From Akebia trifoliata (taxonomy: Eukaryota; Streptophyta; Magnoliopsida; Ranunculales; Lardizabalaceae), in NCBI GenBank assembly GCA_017979445.1, contig CM030714.1, positions 10,119,069 to 10,183,068 of the forward strand: a DNA stretch of 64,000 nucleotides, read 5' to 3'. The notes beneath the pieces are model-generated. The model was given only the letters and a program-made list of their open reading frames with translations, was not told the origin of the DNA and did not search any database. Shown here piece by piece: positions 24,109 through 35,200 of the stretch. A program made the translations under genes and the position numbers. The stretch's first letter is position 1. Every line of letters begins with the position of its first letter.

Positions 24109-27100
24109 ATGGCGGGTTCAGAGACAAAGTTGCTTCAGGAACTGATATTATATGCCGCTAGCGCCGCCCTTAGCTGCTTAGTGTTGTTTGCTGGTCTTCG
24201 ACATCTTGACCCTAATCGCGCTGCGAGCAAGAAAGCCCTAGAACAGAAGAAGGAAATCTCCAAACGATTAGGTCGCCCACTCATTCATACCAATCCCTAT
24301 GAGGTATTAATCCCATTTTTTTTTTTTTTTGGTTATTAATTGTATTTTAGTTATTTTGTGAAGTGGGTTTTATGCCGTTTTGTGTAATTTTGGGTAAAAC
24401 CCCACCTTTTTTCTGGATTTTTTTTTATCGATTTCCGAAATTGGGTTCTAATCCGTGTTGTATAATTACAAAAAAAATTATTTTTATTATTGATATTTAT
24501 GGGTTTTCTGAAGTGGGTTTTGATTTTTCTTGTGTAATTTTGTGGGAATAACTTTGTGTGTTGGATTGTCATTTGGGCTTCTTAGTGAATTTACATGTTT
24601 GGGAACAGATGGAGATGCCACACTGTATTGTAGGAATTATGACTAGATAACAACGTTTCGAAAGATTTGTTATTGTTTAAGGCTTAAAACTTTGATTGGA
24701 GATTAGTTAGGGATCGCAGTACATGGTTGAGTTGATAAAGAGAAGTTTCAAGTAGTGGACTTCAGCCTCGTTATTATTTTCATCAATTTCTCTCATCGTA
24801 TTGATGACACTGAAAACAGAAGGAGACCGAGGGAGAGGGAAATTGTCCCCAAGCTTGGCCCTCTCTATTTTAATAATTCGCCTTATCTTAAAAAAAAAAA
24901 ATCGAGTGTCAAGTGCCCCTTTCTTTTTTTTTTTTTTGAAAAGTATAATATATTGATAAAAAGGGAAAACAAAATACAAGGAGGCCGAGAAAGCCTCCAC
25001 AAGAGTAACATAGAAAAACTACAGCTACACTAATCACATAAAGAGTGCCATCTAAAAACGAAATCATCAAAAGTTGTCCCGCGAACTATATGTTATGTTT
25101 TGACCAAATGTACAAAAAGCCCAATATCTCTAAGAAGCATTCATGAGAGCTACTAGTCTTATTATTGAACACTCTTTTATTTCTCTCATTCCAAACCCCC
25201 CAAGCAATAGCCGCCGGTAGCATATCCCACAATATCCGTTTTTTTGTATGAAAATCATTACTGGTCCACTCTACTAACAAAGAAGAGAACTCACGAGGGG
25301 GAACCCAAATAACATAGAAGAGCCCGAGGAAATTTGACCAAATATTATACGCAAAAGAACAGTGGATTAAAATATGATCAACAGATTCCGCGTCTGTCAA
25401 GCACAGGGGACAACAATTGGGAGTGATCCATCCCCGCACAATCAGGTTATCCAATGTAAGAATCCTACCGAGGGAAGCCAACCAAACAAAGAAGGATATT
25501 TTAGAAGGGACTAACCTTGACCAAATGATGGAAACCGAAAGTGATTGCTCTGCACAAGGAATGAGCCACTTATAGAAAAATCTGATCGAGAATTTCAAGT
25601 CCGTAGCCCTTATCCACTCCCATTTATCCTGTTCGCTGTCATTGATGTGAAATGTATGCAGGATTGTCATTGATGTGAAATGTATGCAGGAGATTAAGGA
25701 AAGATGTCACTTCAGTTAGTTCCCAATCATTAAAGTTTCTTCTGAACCCCAAATCCCAAATAGGACCGAATTCGTTGCCAATCAAACACTACTAAATAGA
25801 GCGGTTCTTCTTAATAGAACAAGCGTACAAAGATGGATATTGAGAAGCCAGAGGCGAGATGCCACACCAAATGTCCTCTCAAAATCTAATTTTGTCTCCC
25901 AAACCTGCTTTGAACCTAATCCCTTTTTGAAAATCCTCGCTCACCTTAAGAATCCCTTTCCAAACACTACATCCATACGAACCTTTAGACTCACCACTAT
26001 ACCATCCTAACCTCCTCTCCCCGTATTTAGCCAAAATAACCTTCCTCCACAAACTACCCCTTTCCCCTTTATTAATAAGGTATCGAGATAGGGATTGCTC
26101 ATACGTAATCCATAAAAAGCATGAACTTGTCATGAAGATGATTAAGTTCATGTCATTGCTTCTGATACCTTCATTAACTGGCAAAACTTGGGTGCAATGC
26201 CACTTTTTTGGAATTAGAAACAGTATGTGATAGCCACTAGTACAAATTCGTCATATAACAGTTTTTAGGTAGAAGCAACATACCCATGTATCACAAATTC
26301 CCACTACGTATGTGAAAGTAGATTTAGAGAAAGTGCCTATTATTTGATTGCACCTCAAACACGTATTAATATGAATGCCAAATTCATAGAGATTTCCACT
26401 TGCCAATACTGGAAGAAATGAAAGAGGGGAAATAGAAGTTCGTTTTCTGTTCTATTTTGGGTGGGATACAATAAAAGACTTTAGTTTTTATTTCTGCATG
26501 GTTGAGAACCTAAAAGAATTGAGTTTCATACTTTATTTATGATGACTTCTTTGCATGATTGAATACCTTGAAATCCAGTGAATTTACTAGAAATAAAGGG
26601 ATGGGTATCATATTATCAGGATTTATAACAGAAATGATCAAATTATACATCAGTCTGTGAGTGAAGGTGCCAGGTTGCTAGGTTGGTTAAATTCTGTCAG
26701 TGTTGACCTGGATTCAAAGCCTGCCCTTACTAACTAATTATTAACCACTAACTCGCATGCTTATAAAAAAGGAAAAAAATAATAATTATGCATCGGTCTA
26801 TTCATATCAAGAACAAATATTTATATTTTCGGAATAAATTTACTATGTGCTCATTCTTTGAGACTCTGGATCTTCTGGTATCTATGGGTAGTACGGATGA
26901 TTGATGGGGATCTCCATTTGTCGCATGAAATGGGAACTTATTGGGCTTCAAGAACAAAGGGTTTATGGAGGTTCAATAGTGGTAACAACCATATCCTTCA
27001 CTGTGGTTGTAGTTTGGATTTTGGACAGTTTTTCTTCTTTGGAAGTGCTAACTAATGTCCATTTATTTGCAAGGATGGTGTTGATGGTTAATCTTTGTAC

Positions 27101-29554
27101 ATTGGGAATTGTATTATCTTATCTTCCCCTATTTTTGATTTGAGAAGAAAAGTTGCTAACTCAATTGTTACCTACATGAAATTTTACATTTTAGATTTTG
27201 ATAATTTGATTTGTGAATGATGGTAACACCTAAAACTTTTGCATTAAGAATGTGATCAAGTTGTTTGGTGTTGTCAGAAGTATCAAAGATATTCAAAATT
27301 GTTGCATGTAGGAAAAGAATTAGAAAGATTCTTCATTTCCTTGTATGTTGTCTTTGCTTTATATCGATTGATGTTTTGATGCTGCTGCAGGATGTGATAG
27401 CCTGTGATGTTATAAATCCTGACCATATGGACATAGAATTTGACTCAATTGGAGGCTTGGAAAATGTTAAGCAAGCATTATATGAATTGGTAATTCTTCC
27501 CCTCCGAAGACCTGAATTGTTTGCACATGGGAAGCTTCTCAGTCCACAGAAAGGGGTATTGTTATATGGACCACCTGGAACTGGAAAGACAATGCTTGCC
27601 AAGGCCATAGCAAAAGAATCTGGAGCTGTATTCATTAATGTGCGGATATCTAATTTGATGAGCAAATGGTTTGGTGATGCACAAAAACTTGGTAAGTGCA
27701 GAATTTGTTTGACACCAGTTTGCTGGCACATCAAAATTATTACTATTTCAATAAATTAGATTGTGTGCTTTGTTCTTGTGACTGGATTCAAGCTTGAGAC
27801 CATGGATCAAAATATCGTTCCAACATTTCGTACAAAAAGTTTCGGTTTTCCAGCATACCAAGACGAAACAATAGTCATGCTGGATTCTTCTCGACATTCG
27901 AGGCTTCAAGTTACCTCCTCCTCCTTCTGTGTTGTTTTTTTCCTTAATTTTTTGAAGAAATGGTGAGCTGTTTTGAACGATTTGTATGCCCTTGACCTTG
28001 GTCTCCTCTGAAAGACTGTGTTATGTAAAATGTAATCCCTCCATTTTAATAAATATTTGAGACACCCAATGTTTTCAAACTGATTGCATGCCCCTTCAAC
28101 CGTAAAAGACTTATTTTAAAACCTAAAATTAATGTGGCATTGGTTTTTGGAAAACCAAAACATAGGATCGAAACGAGATTGTAAACCATGCTTGGGACCA
28201 GCGATGTATCTCTAATGACACAAATAGAACCATGTGTTCTATGAACTAATCTTAGTTCATAAATCTGCAACAAGTATGAAATTATATTTCGCATGCTCGA
28301 CCTATCAAAAAAAAAAATCACATGCTCAAACTCATTGACTATGGCTTTACTGTTGGTCTTTATCAATTCAGACTGTCATGGAAATCTAGCTTTTCTCTTT
28401 GCCTCTTGAACTTTTTTTAATCTAGTGATTTATGTTAATTTTTTTAATTATTATTATGTAAGTCAAGAAAATTGCTGCATTGCTTTGTTTAGCATAGTCA
28501 GTTAATTAGTTATTTGTGATTTAAGATTATGTGATGACAAGATGTAACTATATTTTGGTTCCTTAAACCTGCTTTTGGGTGAATAAATAGTAAAATTTTC
28601 AACAATTTTGCAGTGGCTGCTGTATTCAGTTTGGCTTATAAGCTCCAGCCCGCTATTATATTCATTGACGAGGTTGATAGTTTCTTGGGACAGCGCCGTA
28701 CTAGTGATCATGAAGCCTTGACTAACATGAAAACTGAGTTCATGGCTTTATGGGATGGTTTTACCACAGATCGTGAGTCATCTTCTTCCAGTTTCCATTT
28801 CTCATGTAAATAAATTCCAAGGCATTCTCTGTGAATTTAAAACATTGCCAAGTGTTGTTGTAGGCTAATGTTAAATTTTCAATTTAAAGAAGAGTACTCA
28901 TTTTCTACTGTTTATAGAGAATGCTCGGGTAATGGTCCTTGCCGCAACCAACCGGCCATCAGAACTTGATGAGGCGATACTTCGACGTCTTCCCCAGGCC
29001 TTTGAGATTGGAATGCCTGACCGCAATGAGCGAGCCAAGATTTTGAAGGTGATTTTGAAGGGCGAGAAAGTAGAAGACAACGTTGACTATGATCACATTG
29101 CAAGCATGTGCGAAGGGTACACTGGTTCCGATCTTATTGAACTCTGCAAGCAGGCGGCGTACTTTCCTGTCAGGGACCTACTTCGCGATGAAAAGGACGG
29201 CAAACCTTTCCATGTCGGTATCCATCTCATGTTTATATGCTACTATTTTTATTTTTCTTTTTCTAGTGAACTGTTAAGCTAAGATACTGCACTTGATGTT
29301 TTTAGCATCTTGTTATTCTTGGAGAGCTGCTATTGGCACCCCAACTTTTGCTTATTACACTCCAATTTCTTAAGTTATTTATCACAACCCAATTAAAGAT
29401 TAAAACACTCCATTCAAACATTACAAAAGGTTTGGCTCAAGTTATTATCTCAACATTACAAAACATTATAACACTCGTTCAAACAATTTCAGTAATTGTT
29501 TACAGTTAGGATTAGACCCGTATAATATCCTTAATATCCAAAACCTAAAAAAAC

Positions 29555-29591
<37 letters not shown>

Positions 29592-30264
29592 GAGAGAGCT
29601 TCTAATGGCACCCCAACTTTTACTTATTTACAACCATTCATTTATTTTTTTATAATTTTAATTGGGGGTGTAAGAAGTAAAAGTTGGGGTGCCAATAGAA
29701 GTTCTCTATTCCTATTATGCATATTTATTATTCTTATTTGTATTATAATTATAATTTCCGTATATTTTTGTCCTGATTGTTATGGTAGATTTTCTATAAT
29801 GATGACACCGGTTAATCACTGACCACATTATATGGAATAAGGTGGTCCAGATTTTCCTGGGAGGTCATGATAAAACAATAATTATTTTTGAGATATAATC
29901 TCGCAAATTCGTTTTTTTCTTTCCACACCATAATCCCCAAATTCTTAGTTGTTTGGCTTTTTTTTCTTCTTCCTCGTGGAGTCTTTCTAATCATTCAAGG
30001 CCATCAATGAATGTGAATTGAACTAGTTTATGCTTCTTGTTGCAGACACCAAGGCCTTTATCACAGTTAGATCTGGAGAGAGTTCTTGCTACATCAAAAA
30101 AGACGAGAGTCGCAGCAGGTGAGTACAGTGGTTTAAGCTCGTCATCGTCATGGTCAAGGAACAGGGAGGAGGATGAGTATCAGGTCCCCATTGCAATCTC
30201 GGAACTCTCTAAGATTGTGTTGTCCCATGTTATGAACCTTCGTCCAGAAGCCCGAGACCCTTAG
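24109..30264 (+). CDS. MSP1: AAA ATPase of the MSP1/ATAD1 type, 5 exons, complete
   Basis: Membrane-anchored AAA ATPase. In yeast and animals, Msp1/ATAD1 extracts mislocalised tail-anchored proteins from the outer mitochondrial and peroxisomal membranes. Exons: 24109-24303, 27391-27691, 28614-28772, 28918-29213 and 30046-30264. All junctions are GT-AG and phases agree, giving 1170 nt or 389 aa, close to plant homologues. The N-terminus has one membrane segment (about residues 12-30, [18 protein letters not shown]). Then come a linker ending HTNPYE, the Walker A motif GPPGTGKT, the pore loop MSKWFGD, Walker B IIFIDEVD, sensor 1 [10 protein letters not shown], the arginine fingers in [12 protein letters not shown], and sensor 2 region GYTGSDL. 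The C-terminus ends in [25 protein letters not shown] at 24,109 is chosen because it immediately precedes the family-like [12 protein letters not shown]. Intron 1 (3.1 kb) holds a dead LINE and a SINE. All catalytic motifs are intact. Confidence 0.95.
24912..26190 (-). pseudogene. 5'-truncated, dead LINE (non-LTR) retrotransposon, zf-RVT end, in MSP1 intron 1
   Basis: The minus strand of MSP1 intron 1 encodes the C-terminal part of a plant LINE-type reverse transcriptase ORF2. The segment 26,184-25,879 reads like the region after the RT domain ([18 protein letters not shown]). After in-frame stops, 25,670-25,086 carries the zinc-binding zf-RVT domain ([19 protein letters not shown], then [12 protein letters not shown]). 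The stretch between them, about 25,878-25,680, is in the same frame but has several stops. A T-run on the plus strand at about 24,915-24,937 is the expected poly(A) tail of a minus-strand LINE. A ~25 bp direct duplication near 25,640-25,690 adds further damage. The RT catalytic domain is absent. I found no target duplication. Confidence 0.85.
26657..26784 (+). mobile_element. tRNA-derived SINE in MSP1 intron 1, 15 bp target duplication
   Basis: A 128 bp element with an A-box-like TTGCTAGGTTGG, a B-box-like GGATTCAAAGCC and an A-rich tail. It is flanked by near-identical 15-mers starting ATTAT (26,642-26,656 and 26,785-26,799; 13 of 15 bases match). It resembles the SINE at 22,987 in layout (pol III boxes, ACCTCTGCCC/GCCTGCCC-like middle, A-rich end) and may be a diverged member of one family. 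Confidence 0.8.
29320..29706. mobile_element. MITE cluster (TGGCACCCCAAC family), nested copies, in MSP1 intron 4
   Basis: Left terminal repeat at about 29,323 (GAGCTGCTATTGGCACCCC). A second left-type end sits at about 29,598 (GCTTCTAATGGCACCCCAAC), and one right end at about 29,668-29,706 (AAAAGTTGGGGTGCCAATAG). The piece 29,590-29,706 alone forms a short complete element with both ends, after a 29-base A run and a GA run. The outer piece shares its interior with the copy at 23,495-23,786. The insertion lies wholly within the last intron, so the coding sequence is unaffected. Confidence 0.8.
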
Positions 30265-31303
30265 AAAGTACTAGCATCTGCCATCTGCCATCTGCCATCT
30301 GAGTGTAGTTTTCAATGCCATTCTCCTTATGTATTTCTCAAGAGCTTAACATGCAGATTGTCGCTCTCAGGAGTTACAATCTTGCCTTTTGGGGCAAATA
30401 TTCCTGTTCCAACTTGGGGATAATTAAATCCTACCACATCTGGTTTTGTTAGACTTTTGAAATATACTTATCATTGTTACACGTTTTGAAATGTTTGGTT
30501 TCAGCTGAGATTGGGAACAAAATATTGAAATCTTTCTAAGTATCAAAATGTGTTGTGGATTTCACCTTACCAAATATTGTATAAAAAAACAAGATTTTAA
30601 ACTTCGATTGCTCATTACTAAAATATTAGATTTATCCATCTAACGGTAGGCTACCATATTACACTGATGACTGAGAAGAAAATGTGGGATTCAATGTTGG
30701 ATCAGGACCAAAAGCGAACATGTTTCGTCCTAAATGGATTAGAAGTTTTGTTATGATTGAGCATTCTTTACGGTGAGGAGATCATCTTTTAAAAAAAACA
30801 GTTTATTCTGAAACTTCTAACTCAAATTTACAAGTTGTAGAATAGTGTATCATCCCTTTTTTTGTAGATCACCTTCGATAGTTTTGGAATGAAATGATTT
30901 TTTTTCATTCATGAGAATGATCTTAACTATAGAGATCATCTTCACATAAGATCTGCCCATTCCGAAACTTCTAATCAATATAGTATGAAACACATGGGCC
31001 ATTTAGCTGTTACATTGCTGGTGATTGTGGCTTGTTCATATATTAATTTAATGACTGTCAATTTTAACAATTCATTCATTTGTATAAAATAATGCAAATT
31101 GGATCTCTTCATTGTATTGTTATAAAATTGAACTAATAAGAATTCTAAATTTGAAAACACAAGAAGGTCCGAGACTGACCTATTTAATTTAATTTTTACG
31201 GTTTTTTTTTTTTTTCATAATATAGATAGCTTTTAAGATATCATATGTTCGTGATTAAATAAACTTTTGAGATTTTAGCATCTATATATTATATATATAT
31301 ATA
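30265..31303. other. 3' flank of MSP1; degenerate foldback at about 30,700-31,000
   Basis: Just after the stop codon (30,271-30,300) lies a short repeat of the 7-mer CATCTGC (four units), in the probable 3' UTR. From about 30,700 to 31,000 the sequence carries damaged copies of the motif series GATCATC, then CAGTTTATTC, then AAACTTCTAA. The same series is seen in the clearer foldback elements immediately downstream. No gene seen. Confidence 0.55.
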
Positions 31304-31664
31304 GGGAGCGTTCAGCAGCCCCATTATGGTGCCACGCATTTTTCAAAACATGGGTTACAAGCTTTGGAATGAGCTGATTTTTTGTGAGGATGATCTCTAT
31401 GATGAGGAGATCCTCCTCACAAAAAATCAGCTCATTCCAAAGCTTCTAACCCCATCAAAAGTGATTTACAAAAATTGGATGATCCACGATTCTTCAACAT
31501 GTAAACTTGGGTTAGAAGTTTCAAAATGAGCTGATTTTTTATGAGGATGATCTCTTCACCGTAGAGGTCATCCTCACAAAAAAATCAGCCTATTCCAAAA
31601 CTTAACCCATCAAAAGTAATTTACAAAAAATGCGTGGCACCATAAGGGGCTGCTGAACCGCTCC
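31304..31664. mobile_element. Foldback MITE with ~38 bp terminal inverted repeats, inserted in (TA)n
   Basis: Ends are near-perfect inverted repeats: GGGAGCGTTCAGCAGCCCCA on the left and TGGCACCATAAGGGGCTGCT reading into the right end. The interior consists of two successive hairpins, each with arms of the type GAGCTGATTTTTTGTGAGGA and its complement TCCTCACAAAAAATCAGCTC. The element is bordered on both sides by TATATA runs, suggesting a TA-rich target preference. No coding capacity. Confidence 0.85.
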
Positions 31665-31685
31665 TATATATATATATATATATAT

Positions 31686-32030
31686 GGAACAGTTCAAGGG
31701 CCATATGTAAAAACATATGAAAAAACAATGGTTTTTCAAAATATGGGTTAGAGGTTTTGGATTGAGCTGATTTTTTGCCAGGATGGTCACTATGATAAGA
31801 AGATCATCCTCACAAAAAATCAGCTCAATCAAAAACTTCTAAATCCATCAAAAGTGATTTACAAATTAATGACAAAAATTGGTAAAAGAATCGACGGTCC
31901 ACATTCTAAATCACTTTTAATGGGGTTAGAAGTTTCAGATTGGACTGATTTTATTTTTCAGATGATCTTCCCATCATAGAGATCCTCCTCACAAAAAAAT
32001 CAACCCAATCCGAAATTGGCCAAGAGTACA
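31686..32030. mobile_element. Second, related foldback MITE, right end lost
   Basis: It starts GGAACAGTTCAAGGGCCATA directly after the (TA)n separating it from the previous element. It contains hairpin modules GAGCTGATTTTTTGCCAGGA and TCCTCACAAAAAATCAGCTC, then a more degenerate second pair near 31,940-32,010. The left end matches both ends of the element at 59,680-59,898, so it belongs to that subfamily. I could not find a matching right terminal repeat before the ERCC1 gene end. Confidence 0.7.
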
Positions 32031-32263
32031 ACAAAGATTATGACCAAAATTGAAACATGAAAACCCCCACAATGCTTTAACAAGGATCATAAAATCTCAT
32101 CTCACAAATTTTTCATGCTTTGGTAAATCCCTCTGTAAACATTTCTTTTAGTATAAAATAACTCAATGGCCTATAGATGGATGAAGCACCGAAATATACA
32201 ATGTTTTTATGTGCAACTATTTCAAATTAACCGTTGGATAATACTATTCATCTGATCACTCGC

Positions 32264-35200
32264 CTATTTATTTTCGTCTTTTGCTTCTGAAGAGACAACA
32301 TTAATTTCTTCACCTTTCTCAACTGTTTTTTTCTTTTTACGAACTTTATCTGAATGCTTGGAAAAAGCGTCAGCTAAAGCTGATTTAATGGTCAAACTGG
32401 AGGGTTCCTTCTTCTTTTGTTTGGTCTCAACTTGCTTTCCGTTGTCCTTTGAACAAGCTTTAGCATTCTCCTCCAAAGGTTCTTCGGCAACAACAACAGG
32501 TTGACTAGAAACAATACGCTTGAACGGTTCATGAAATGTATCATACAAGCGTTTTACCTGAACATTGATTTATAAGGTCATAGATATGGTTAAAAATGAG
32601 AGCTAACATCATACTTAGTTCAAATGTAACAACGGCATGACTAGACATATAACTGATTCAGCATAACAATACAATAAGCTCCTCAACAAGGGTAGGTCAA
32701 GTGTTCGAAACCCTATGAAGCAATGAATTCCTTGGGGCCACCTTCAGGGTTCAAATGACCCTCGACTCACCAGTTGCACGTAGGACTTTCCAAGGGGGTG
32801 GTGTGTGTGACCATGGGAAGTCTCACCCGAGGGGTGAGAATACCCCCGCTAAGCAAAAAATAAAATAAAATAGTAGATACCTAAACATTGATTTACCACA
32901 TACAAACATAAAACTCAAAAATGAATCTATGTTCTACATAATAAAACACAACAGTAGGACCCACTTTTGTGGTGGGGACAAATTTCCATCCAGTTAAAAC
33001 AAACATCCCATCCAACAACAGTTTTTGTGGGATCCAATTTATTTACTTTCCTCTTCACCCCCTCTAACTTTATTATATTTCCTCTTTTACTCTTTTAACC
33101 CACTTTATTGTTTTTCATCTTTTACCCTTTTAGAGTAAAAAAGATTTAATAATAACCCCTAACTTTATTATTATTAATTTTTCCGTTTTTACCCCCTTAA
33201 TCCCAAAGAGGATGCCCTCGCCTACTCTAGTATATATAATAAAATACAATAGTGGACCCCACTCCTTTGTCTTAAGATTTATACCCCCATGAACAACGTA
33301 TGTCGAGAACAGTCGTCCATCCTCCTTTATCTTCTCTCTTCTTCCCCTTCTCAAGAATACCCAACTTTATTATCTATTTTCTTCTACCCCTTTTCCAAAA
33401 ATAGCCCTACAATTTTATATATTGTCTCTCTTCTTTTACCCTTTTTTTAATAATACCCCTCTAAATTTAATGTTTTTCCTCTTTTACCCCTAGACCGCCC
33501 AAGAGGATATTACGGCACAAGCAAACTCTAGTAAATTAATAAATCAATGACAATTTTTTAAGTAACTTGATTTCAGCACAGAAACCAGAAAAAAAAATAA
33601 AAAATAAAAAATCAACATATACGAAATCCAAGACAATACCTATTCAAGTGTGAATGACAACCCAACTCTTTAATTTAAGAGATGAATAGCCAAAGAATTA
33701 TAAAGCAAGGCCCTATTTTTTTAACCACCTTGATCACTCGGCTCAAAAGTCAAGATGATCAGATGCAGCCATCTGATCTAGTGTGTTTTCCGGATGCAAC
33801 GATTTTTTTATTTAATTATTTATCAGATTAACTAGTGAAGTAATGTAGCTACCCAGAGAATCTTTTTGAACATCTAAAAAAGCAATAGATTATATGGGTT
33901 CCAATTGTCCAATCACAGATTTTTCACCATGGAAATTTCTAGGTGAGGACAATTGGATGATGGGTCCCAACATGCTGCATGCCATGCTGTCCAGATAGTG
34001 GTCATTGCTCACCTATAGCACTCAAATTATAGAGTCATCCTTAACAAGAAAATCCCATACAAAGTCGTGTCAAATGGATGACTTTAAGTGAATAAATACA
34101 CGAGTTGATAGGGACAATACCTTGCGCTCACCTATGCCAGGGCAGCGAGCTAGGTCTTCCATGGATGCATCCATGATACAAGACAGAGACTGTAGTGGCA
34201 CATACAAATGAAATGAAACATCTGAATCCGAAAAAAAATAAACATTAAGGGAAAAAAAATATACTATAATAATTGCCATTAAAGGTAGGAGTCATTATTA
34301 ATAGTTAAATAGAGCAGAGACTAAGAGATACTTGAGATTAATTGGATTTTTATTATAAAGAAAAGTAACAATACTTGGATTGTTATCTTCATATAAAAAG
34401 GAAAACTGTCTCAACTGATTAATTGGTATGACCATCATCTGAGGCCATTTGTGTATCAGATCAAGAAAAACAGAAGGTAACAAAGAAAGTCATCAATTAA
34501 ATGTCAGATCAGTGGGCTCACCCCGAAATTAGAACCAAGAGTGACTACATCAGTCTTGTTAACATGTCGGACTGTTGTAAGTGCATGATTCATCTACACC
34601 AAAACACACTGAAAATATTAGTTGAATGAAGCCCCCGTGTATTCCAATTGAAAAAAAAAAACATTTAAAAGAAGAAGACATTTTAATTTTAAGTTCCTAA
34701 AGTTAGCATCCAAGAATTGCTAGCAAACAACTAAAAATTAAAGATCTATACAAAGATAAATACCCGTGACAAATAATCTGTATCCATTTGCCCTTGAAGA
34801 ATGTCCGCAGGCTTGTTCTCATAAACTTTTATGGTCTCCAAATACCGACCACATTCTTCCAGACTAGAGAAGACCAAAAAGGTTATCAAGAGAAACATAT
34901 TGCAGCTGTTTTCCCATAGTATAATGGTCCATTGTCTTAACAAATAGAACACATGCTTGGAATAAATGTAGGAATTCCAAGCCCTTTATTATTAAAAAAA
35001 GAAAAAAAAGAATCAAACCTTAAAAAGTAGTTAATCACATTCACATGAACTGCATAGAATGTAAAGAAAGAGAAGACAAACCTTTGAGGAAAAAATTTAC
35101 AAAATAACATAGATATTTCTTTTTAGGATACCAATAATTTAATGAATAGCCGATGAATAGGTTCTTTGTGTGTGCATAATTATACATAGAAAATATATGT

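Noticed and set aside
26858..27143. Two overlapping frames in MSP1 intron 1
   Set aside because: They are intronic, in different frames over the same bases, with no domain. The intron is spliced out between well-supported exons.
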